64,000 nucleotides of DNA from positions 9,963 through 73,962 of the forward strand of contig DAOUBQ010000056.1 of the NCBI GenBank assembly GCA_034432755.1. The letters run 5' to 3'. A program made the position numbers and the translations under genes. The notes under the pieces are model-generated. The model searched no databases and was not told where the DNA came from. It saw only the letters and a program-made list of their open reading frames with translations. Source of the stretch: UBA5195 sp034432755. GTDB taxonomy: Bacteria; Chloroflexota; Anaerolineae; Anaerolineales; Villigracilaceae. Below are positions 58,346 to 64,000 of the stretch, one piece after another. Position 1 is the first letter of the stretch; every line of letters begins with the position of its first letter.

Positions 58346-60019
58346 TTAGTTTTCGTAAATGCTGCTGCGCCGCTGTTGACGGAATTGGATGAGCGTTAGC
58401 CCGAAGATGACGATAAACAAAACCCAGGCCAGGGCCGAGGCATAGCCTTGTTTGAAGTTTTGAAAGCCGCTGCGGTACAGGTACAGAACCAGGGTGATGG
58501 TGGAGTTATTGGGTCCTTCGGGCGGGTTCATGAGGATGAAGACCTGCTCGAAAACCTGCATGGCCTGGATGGTGGTGGTGGAGACGACGTAGAAGGTGGA
58601 GGGGGCCAGCATGGGCAGGGTAATGCGCCAGAATTTGTCCCACGCGCCCGCGCCATCTACGGTGGCGGCCTCATACAGTTCGCCGGGGATGTTTTGCAGC
58701 CCGGCCAGGAACAAGACGGTGTTGAAGCCCATCGTTTGCCAGGCGGCGATGATGATGATTGCCAGCAGGGCGGTACGCTCGTCAGAAACCCAGCGAATTT
58801 TGGGGTCAACCAGGCCGGCGTTGAACCAGTTGTTGAGAAATTCTACGCCCAGGGTGATGAAGTAGTTGATGTAGCCGACGGTGGCGTTGTAGAGCCACTG
58901 CCATACCAGGGCAATGCCGACGATGGCGGCGATGCTTGGGATGAAATAGACCGCCCGGAAGAACTTCATGCCTGGCAATTTGCTGTTGAGAATGTTCGCC
59001 AGCACCAGAGCGGGGATGACGCTGAGGGGAACGGCAAACAGGGCATACGTCAGGGTGTTGCGCAGCGCCAGCCAGAACAATTTATCTTCGGCGCCGAATA
59101 ATATTCCACCGTTGCCCAGTTTCAGGCGTCCCACTTCATCGTAGATTTTGATGTCCAGCACGTCGCGTGCCAGTTGGTCAGGCGAGTCCAGCGGTTTGAT
59201 GGTGACATTGAGGATTTTGGCGTAATTGCTCAGGCCAACCCAGTTGGGGGGGTTGAAAGCGTCTGAATCGGTGAACGAAAAATAGAATGAGAGCAGCAGC
59301 GGCCCGGCAAAGAAAATCAGGAAGCCGAGCAGGTTGGGGGAGAGGAACAGCCAGCCGCTGAGCATTTGCTCATGGGAGGTTTTGGCATGGAGCGCGGTGG
59401 CTGAGGGTTCACGCCACATGCCCCACAGCGCAAGCGCAAAGACAACCAGCCCAGCGATAGCGCCCATTCCTGGCGGGTTGGCGAGGTTTTGGGCCAGGGC
59501 CAGCAGGCCTTGCGGCAGATTTGCCATGAACAGGAAGGCCAGCCCGCCGAAAATCATGACCCATTTGCCAGCCTGGCGCAGGGTGGTTTCGGTTTTGGGG
59601 TCACGCTGGAAGTAATCACCCGCCGCGCCGATGAGATAGCCGCCCAACGCGAGCAGCAGGAACGGCAGGCTGCGCCCGAAGACCTCGCCCAGCATGTCAA
59701 TGCCGATGAATACGCCGCCAACTTGCAAAATGATAATCAGGGAGGTTACCAGGCCAAGATAGTCCACGAAGAGCGAAATCGTTCTGCCCCGGTGCCGGCG
59801 CAGGAGAATATCGCGCGAGGCGATGAAACTTAAGACTGCCGCCAGTCCCAGGATGGCAGAGAGCAAGATGCCCTGCCATAAGCGCAGACCAGGCAGCCAA
59901 CCTGCCCAGGGAGCCAGCGCGCCGAACAGGGCCAATAGGCTGAAGATGAATCGCCAGGCGCTTAACAAGCGCAAAATGAGTTCGGTCTGCTGCGCGGGGG
60001 CTTTTGATAATCCAGTCAT
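58346..60019 (-). CDS. Carbohydrate ABC transporter permease (MalF-like), extended N-terminus
   Basis: A 557-residue permease, long for the family. An N-terminal extension (about 1-210) holds about six hydrophobic segments, then comes the binding-protein-dependent permease part (about 220-550) with SGWLFLSPNLLGFLIFFAGPLLLSFYFSFTD. The EAA-like region LYEAATVDGAGAWDKFWRITLPML (about 455-478) is clear. A central insert (about 275-310) has acidic loops. With the MalG-like subunit it forms the channel for the lipoprotein-bound sugar. Confidence 0.88.
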   Translation of the reverse strand: MTGLSKAPAQQTELILRLLSAWRFIFSLLALFGALAPWAGWLPGLRLWQGILLSAILGLAAVLSFIASRDILLRRHRGRTISLFVDYLGLVTSLIIILQVGGVFIGIDMLGEVFGRSLPFLLLALGGYLIGAAGDYFQRDPKTETTLRQAGKWVMIFGGLAFLFMANLPQGLLALAQNLANPPGMGAIAGLVVFALALWGMWREPSATALHAKTSHEQMLSGWLFLSPNLLGFLIFFAGPLLLSFYFSFTDSDAFNPPNWVGLSNYAKILNVTIKPLDSPDQLARDVLDIKIYDEVGRLKLGNGGILFGAEDKLFWLALRNTLTYALFAVPLSVIPALVLANILNSKLPGMKFFRAVYFIPSIAAIVGIALVWQWLYNATVGYINYFITLGVEFLNNWFNAGLVDPKIRWVSDERTALLAIIIIAAWQTMGFNTVLFLAGLQNIPGELYEAATVDGAGAWDKFWRITLPMLAPSTFYVVSTTTIQAMQVFEQVFILMNPPEGPNNSTITLVLYLYRSGFQNFKQGYASALAWVLFIVIFGLTLIQFRQQRRSSIYEN

Positions 60020-60062
60020 ATTCCATTCTCCAAATTAAAGCAGTCAGTGCCTAATTTTGCAA

Positions 60063-60093
60063 ACACGGGCAGGCAACTTGTGCCTGCCCGTGT
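60063..60093 (-). terminator. Stem-loop between binding protein and permease genes
   Basis: A perfect 13-bp stem (ACACGGGCAGGCA/TGCCTGCCCGTGT) with a 5-nt loop lies 16 bp after the stop of the solute-binding protein gene. Only TTT follows, so it is likely a partial terminator or 3'-end stabiliser, as often found after ABC binding-protein genes, giving more binding protein than permease. Confidence 0.6.
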
Positions 60094-60109
60094 GCTTTTC
60101 CCTTACTGC

Positions 60110-61483
60110 TTACTTGTTGAAGGCTTTGTTGGCTTCGTCGCAGATGGTGTTGCCAAATTCCTCCACGCTCTTGCCGCCGGTGAGAACAGCCTGAATGGCC
60201 GGGCCCATGATTTTATCGTATTCCGGCCAGGAGCCAGCCCACAGCGGGCCTTCGGTGGCGGGGTTATCGGCCAGGCCGTTCAGGAAGGCCTGGTTGTTGG
60301 CGGGCGGGGTGAAGGTCAGGAAGGCGTCGAAGGCTTCCTGGCTGACACGACTGGGGATGTTCGCGCCGAGCGCGGCCACCTTGCCCTGGGTTTCGGCGGT
60401 GGTCAGAGCCTGGACGAGTTTCCAGGCTTCTTCGGGATGTTGAGTCTTGGCGTTGATGACATACGCGCCCCAGAACAGCCAGTTCCCCTGTGTTCCCTTC
60501 GGGCCTTTGGGCAGTTCCACTACGTCCCAGTTGAAAGCCACAGTGCGGACGCCGGGCGTAGCCCAACGGCCATTCTGGAACATGGCAACCTTGCCAGCGC
60601 GGAAGGGCGGTTCGGGATCTTCGCCGTAGGGTGTCGCAACATCATATTCCTGATACAGGGCGCGCTGGAATTCCAGACCGGCCAGCGATTCGGGGGTGTT
60701 GAGGGCGCAGGCGGTGCGGTCTGCGTTGAAGAAGCCACCGCCAGCGGCGTTCAGCCACACGCCGTAGGGACCCCACCAGGCGCTCGCGCCATAGCCGTAA
60801 ATATCAGAGCCGAGGGCGCGGGTCTTTTGGGCCACATCGAGGAAGGCGTTCCAATCCCATTTGCCTTGTTTGGCCAGTTCACGCGGGTCGGGCGCGCCGG
60901 CTTCGTTAATCAGGTCTAGGTTGAGGTAGAGCGCAAAGGTGGAAACATCCCGCGGCAGGCCCCACAGCGCGCCAGAATTGGCGCCGCTCTGGTTGTTGGC
61001 GGGGTTGTAGGTCAGGTGATACATGGGGCCGGGGTAGAAGGCATTGACATCGAAGCCTTCGGTCTTGGCGGCCAGGTCGGCAATGTTAAGAATCAGACCG
61101 CGATTGGCAAAGTCCGCCACGTCGGTGCCGGGAATCCAGAACACATCGGGCGCGGTGCCAGCCGCAACTTCGGTGCGCAACTGGTCCTGGTAGTTAGCGC
61201 CTTCGGTACCGCCTGGTTCGTAGGTGAGGGTGATTCCGTCCAGTTGAGCGTCGAGTTCTTTGCTGATGGTGCTGTAGACGTTGATTTCTTCCTGGTTATC
61301 GGGGCGGGTGCGCCAGCGAATGGAGACCTCGGCAGGTTTTTGTGGTTCAGCAGGCTTATCTGTTGCGGCAGGTTGGGGTTCAGCAGGCTGCGCCGGGGCC
61401 GGAGTGGCAGGGCTGCCACAGGCCGCCAGCACCAGGGCGGCCAGGACGAACAAATTAACGAGCATCCAAATCTTGCGGTTCAT
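60110..61483 (-). CDS. Extracellular sugar-binding lipoprotein of ABC transporter
   Basis: The 457-residue family 1 solute-binding protein has a lipoprotein signal ending in LAAC (Cys22), then a Pro/Ala/Glu spacer (about 24-52). The periplasmic-binding fold has RTRPDNQEEINVYSTISKELDAQ and AAGTAPDVFWIPGTDVADFANRG (about 110-133), GKVAMFQNGRW and the late EEAWKLVQALTTAETQGKVA. It collects the substrate and hands it to the two permeases downstream. A strong GGAG precedes the ATG. Lipidation needs Lgt, encoded at 30 kb. Confidence 0.92.
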   Translation of the reverse strand: MNRKIWMLVNLFVLAALVLAACGSPATPAPAQPAEPQPAATDKPAEPQKPAEVSIRWRTRPDNQEEINVYSTISKELDAQLDGITLTYEPGGTEGANYQDQLRTEVAAGTAPDVFWIPGTDVADFANRGLILNIADLAAKTEGFDVNAFYPGPMYHLTYNPANNQSGANSGALWGLPRDVSTFALYLNLDLINEAGAPDPRELAKQGKWDWNAFLDVAQKTRALGSDIYGYGASAWWGPYGVWLNAAGGGFFNADRTACALNTPESLAGLEFQRALYQEYDVATPYGEDPEPPFRAGKVAMFQNGRWATPGVRTVAFNWDVVELPKGPKGTQGNWLFWGAYVINAKTQHPEEAWKLVQALTTAETQGKVAALGANIPSRVSQEAFDAFLTFTPPANNQAFLNGLADNPATEGPLWAGSWPEYDKIMGPAIQAVLTGGKSVEEFGNTICDEANKAFNK

Positions 61484-61575
61484 TCAACTTCTCCTGAAAA
61501 TGTTTGGGTTTAAGGGTTGAAAGACGAAACGTGCTGACATCCAAACAGGTCAATCTTTGCCGGCAATCACCTCCT

Positions 61576-62580
61576 TTATGCTTTACAAGTAGACTGCCTG
61601 ACCACAAGTTCGGCAGGCAATTTGACCTGCAACAGAGCCGCACGCGGGTTCTGGATGCGTTGGAGCAGGACACGGGCGGCCTCGCGCCCAATGTGCGGCA
61701 TATCCTGGCGCATGGTGGTCAGCGGCGGGTCGAAGTACGAGGCCAGGGGCATATCATCTACGCCAATCACCGCCAGTTCTTCGGGGATGCGCAAGCCCAA
61801 CTCGCGGGCGGCACGCAGCACCCCTAATGCCATGCGGTCGTTTTGGGCAAAGACCGCTTCGGGCAGGCGGTTTTGCTGCGACATCTTCAGCAAAGCCTCC
61901 CGTCCTGAGCTGGCAGACCAGTCTCCTTCATAGACCAGATTTTCGTCTACGGGGATGCCTGCCGTTTCCATTGCCTTCGTAAACCCGGCTCGGCGGTCCA
62001 CCGAACAATCTTCAACCATCGGGCCGGTGATGAGGGCGATGCGCCGGTGGCCGCGTTCGAGCAGGTGACGGGTGGCAGCGTAGGCTGCGCCTTCATCATC
62101 GAGAGATACGCTGGGGATGGGGCCGCCGCGCGAGTGCGCGCCCACAAACACCAAGGGGAAATCGGGTGGGATGAGTTGGTGACGCTCATCGGCATAGGGA
62201 TTTATAACCAGCAACCCATCTACCCGGCGATGCCCAACCAGTTCATCCACCAGTTCTGCAAATCCTGCCGCATCGCGGGCAGAGGAGGAGAGCAAGAAGT
62301 ATCCCTGACTGCGGGCTTCCTGCTCGGCTCCTTCGATGATGCTGGCAAAGGTGTAGTCGGTCAGGTTGGGGGAGATGCAGGCCAGGGTGTGCGTTTCACC
62401 GCGTGCCATAGAGCGGGCAATGGCGCTGGGGCGGTAGCCTAGTTCGAGGATGGCTGCCTCAACCCGCTCGCGCGTATCGGGCGTGACATCGTTGCTCCGG
62501 TTGATAACGCGCGAAACGGTCTGGTGCGAAACACCGGCCAGGCGGGCAACGTCACGAATGGTTGGGCGGGAGGAAGACAT
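61576..62580 (-). CDS. LacI family transcriptional regulator
   Basis: The 334-residue repressor has an N-terminal HTH (TIRDVARLAGVSHQTVSRVINRSNDVTPDTR, about 7-37) and hinge (RPSAIARSMARG), then a type I periplasmic-binding-like ligand domain (HTLACISPNLTDYTFASIIEGAEQEA ... VIGVDDMPLASYFDPPLTTMRQ). A 30-bp palindrome begins 24 bp upstream of its start, so it represses itself and probably the genes downstream. Ligand unknown; a galactoside fits the neighbours. Confidence 0.93.
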   Translation of the reverse strand: MSSSRPTIRDVARLAGVSHQTVSRVINRSNDVTPDTRERVEAAILELGYRPSAIARSMARGETHTLACISPNLTDYTFASIIEGAEQEARSQGYFLLSSSARDAAGFAELVDELVGHRRVDGLLVINPYADERHQLIPPDFPLVFVGAHSRGGPIPSVSLDDEGAAYAATRHLLERGHRRIALITGPMVEDCSVDRRAGFTKAMETAGIPVDENLVYEGDWSASSGREALLKMSQQNRLPEAVFAQNDRMALGVLRAARELGLRIPEELAVIGVDDMPLASYFDPPLTTMRQDMPHIGREAARVLLQRIQNPRAALLQVKLPAELVVRQSTCKA

Positions 62581-62603
62581 GCGCGAAACAGCATTTATTG
62601 TAT

Positions 62604-62633
62604 AATGTTACCGGTCACGTGACCGGTAACATT
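62604..62633. promoter_or_regulatory. 30-bp perfect palindromic operator (LacI type)
   Basis: The half-site AATGTTACCGGTCAC (62604-62618) is followed by its exact reverse complement (62619-62633), with centre CACGTG. It lies between the divergent lacI-type gene and galT (starts at 62580 and 62764), next to a TACAAT that may be the -10 of lacI. It could control both directions. Confidence 0.75.
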
Positions 62634-62763
62634 AGTTTACAAGATTGTCAGGCAATTTGTCAAGAGGCAATTTTGCAACCTTCTAATGATCCCATCGTGT
62701 TTCGGGCGCTTTTGCGTACAATTGCGCCGGCACTGTTTTCATTCCACGCTTACGAGGTTTGCT

Positions 62764-63801
62764 ATGTTCAACTCCCCTCACCGACGCTTCAACCCGCTGA
62801 CCGGCGAATGGGTGCTGGTTTCACCGCACCGCGCCAAACGTCCCTGGCAGGGGCAGGTCGAGAAGACCACTGCCGAGGATCTGCCACAGTATGACCCGAC
62901 CTGTTACCTGTGTCCGCGCAACGAACGGGCGGGGGGCGTGGTCAACCCTGACTATACGGGGACCTTTGTGTTCGACAATGATTTTTCTGCGCTCCTGCCC
63001 GATGAATCGACCGACAGCCACGAATCGGGCCACCCGCTGCTGGTTTCAGCTGCCGAGCGGGGCATTTGCCGGGTGGTCTGTTTTTCGCCCCGGCATGACC
63101 TGACCCTGCCCGAACTGGAAATTCCCGCCATCGAAAATGTGCTTGCCACCTGGACGCGCGAATCGACCGATTTGGCCGCGCGTGACTTCATTCGCTATGT
63201 GCAGGTCTTTGAAAACAAAGGCGCGCTGATGGGCTGCTCAAATCCGCACCCGCACAGTCAGTTATGGTCACAGTCGCAGATTCCGAACGAAGTCGCAAAA
63301 GAATTGGCGACGCAGGCTGCCTATTTTAATGAACATGGCCGCCCCCTTCTGGTGGATTACGTCCGCGAGGAACAGCGACGTAACGAACGGATTCTGGTCT
63401 CGAATGACCATTTCACCGCGCTGGTGCCGTTTTGGGCGGTTTGGCCCTTTGAGGTGATGGTGGTCGGACACCGCCCCGCCGCCGCGCTCTCCGACCTGAC
63501 GCCTGCTGAAGTGACCGCGCTGGCAGAAATTTTCAAAGAAGTCACCACCCGCTACGACAATTTGTTTGAAATTTCCTTCCCTTATTCAATGGGGTTTCAC
63601 CAAGCCCCCGCCGATGGTCAAGCCCATCCTGAATGGGTACTGCACGCCCATTTCTACCCGCCGCTCTTGCGCTCAGCCACCGTGCGCAAATTTATGGTGG
63701 GCTATGAGATGCTCGCCATGCCCCAGCGCGACATCACGCCTGAAACAGCAGTTGAGCGTCTGCGCAGCCTGCCATCGGTACATTACAAGCAGCGCCGTTG
63801 A
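62764..63801 (+). CDS. galT: Galactose-1-phosphate uridylyltransferase
   Basis: A Leloir-pathway enzyme of 345 residues that swaps UMP between UDP-glucose and galactose-1-phosphate. It begins MFNSPHRRFNPLTGEWVLVSPHRAKRPWQGQ, has the zinc Cys pair in CYLCPRNERAGG, VCFSPRHDLTLPEL, and the active site SNPHPHSQLWSQSQIP with its nucleophilic HPH. FEVMVVGHRPAAALSDLTP and FHQAPADGQAHPEW close the set. A leftward extension of the frame is not conserved. It faces the LacI gene over the palindrome and fits galactose use. Confidence 0.95.
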   Translation: MFNSPHRRFNPLTGEWVLVSPHRAKRPWQGQVEKTTAEDLPQYDPTCYLCPRNERAGGVVNPDYTGTFVFDNDFSALLPDESTDSHESGHPLLVSAAERGICRVVCFSPRHDLTLPELEIPAIENVLATWTRESTDLAARDFIRYVQVFENKGALMGCSNPHPHSQLWSQSQIPNEVAKELATQAAYFNEHGRPLLVDYVREEQRRNERILVSNDHFTALVPFWAVWPFEVMVVGHRPAAALSDLTPAEVTALAEIFKEVTTRYDNLFEISFPYSMGFHQAPADGQAHPEWVLHAHFYPPLLRSATVRKFMVGYEMLAMPQRDITPETAVERLRSLPSVHYKQRR

Positions 63802-63838
63802 ATGTGGGCTGCTTTGGAAAAATCAACAGGCAGCCTGG

Positions 63839-63855
63839 GCGGGCTGGAAGCCCGC
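63839..63855 (+). terminator. Weak hairpin after galT
   Basis: GCGGGCT/AGCCCGC has a 3-nt loop, 38 bp after the galT stop; TCTGTTTC follows. It may be a terminator, or a piece of a GGGCTGGAAGCCC-type repeat. Confidence 0.4.
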
Positions 63856-64000
63856 GGTCTGTTTCTATGGTGAGAAACGCCGAACGTAGTTATGGCTTTC
63901 TCGTGTTTCCTTGCGGCACCTGGTTTAACAGAATCGGCAGGATAAAAGGATGAGTTAGCTGCAAAACGCCCTATTGAACCGCAAAGACGCCAGGCACGCG
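63856..64000. other. End region with a CGCAAAGACGC repeat piece
   Basis: I see no gene. The last 22 bases (ACCGCAAAGACGCCAGGCACGC) are another member of the CGCAAAG repeat family, cut by the window edge. Confidence 0.5.

Overview
The window looks like a chromosomal segment of a Chloroflexota bacterium, most likely of the Anaerolineae. This is inferred from gene content, not from a marker-gene search. The signs are a class II (B12-dependent) ribonucleotide reductase with NrdR, a mevalonate-pathway decarboxylase, serine/threonine kinase and secreted glycoside hydrolase genes with Pro/Thr linkers, an Lgt/lipobox export route, a GC-rich sequence, and many short palindromic intergenic repeats. There is no prophage, complete insertion sequence or CRISPR array. 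One tRNA gene (Glu, CTC) is present.

Layout. (1) 1-13 kb: an exported L,D-transpeptidase, nucleoside hydrolase, proline dehydrogenase, a beta-lactamase-like membrane protein and a DUF4230 protein. These are followed by a minus-strand run (AEC transporter, MA-type metallopeptidase, acylphosphatase, lipoate/octanoate transferase), a HEAT-repeat protein with a site-2 protease, and the mevalonate (di)phosphate decarboxylase. (2) 13.1-14.9 kb: remains of a Wadjet (JetABCD) plasmid-defence system. JetB has lost its 5' part, and an in-frame chimera joins a JetC piece to the JetD nuclease part. (3) 15-20 kb: a tightly overlapping envelope-glycan cluster (CE7 esterase, MFS, methyltransferase-glycosyltransferase fusion, WecB). 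(4) 20.2-23.7 kb: a possible structured RNA with its own terminator on the plus strand, then the nrdR-nrdJ operon. (5) 24-39 kb: a GAF protein, then a long co-directional minus-strand series read from 38.8 kb down to 26 kb: purine nucleoside phosphorylase, a membrane protein, GNAT, a 7TM sensor with an HTH tail, an S1 protein, FtsK, a CDP-alcohol phosphatidyltransferase, Lgt, an ABC exporter with a SpoIIM fusion, an MBL hydrolase and a TSUP permease. (6) 39-49.7 kb: tRNA-Glu, a kinase-FGE fusion, a secreted GH5-like glycanase divergent from a STAND ATPase, a type II NADH dehydrogenase with two Rex-like operators, and a CPBP protease. (7) 49.7-63.8 kb: a minus-strand sugar-use operon headed by a LacI regulator (solute-binding protein, two permeases, esterase, glycosyltransferase-like protein, GPH symporter, GH31) that ends in pxpC-pxpA, with galT divergent from it.

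How it works together. The LacI-ABC-GPH-GH31-GalT block points to uptake and breakdown of a glycoside, probably galactose-containing, under control of a 30-bp palindromic operator. NADH/NAD+ control of ndh is suggested by tandem Rex-type sites that overlap its promoter. Intergenic gaps hold several repeat families: a 175-bp terminal-inverted-repeat element in two copies with compensatory changes in one hairpin, a CGCAAAGAACGC-type repeat, and a MITE-like CTCGCAATGACA element.
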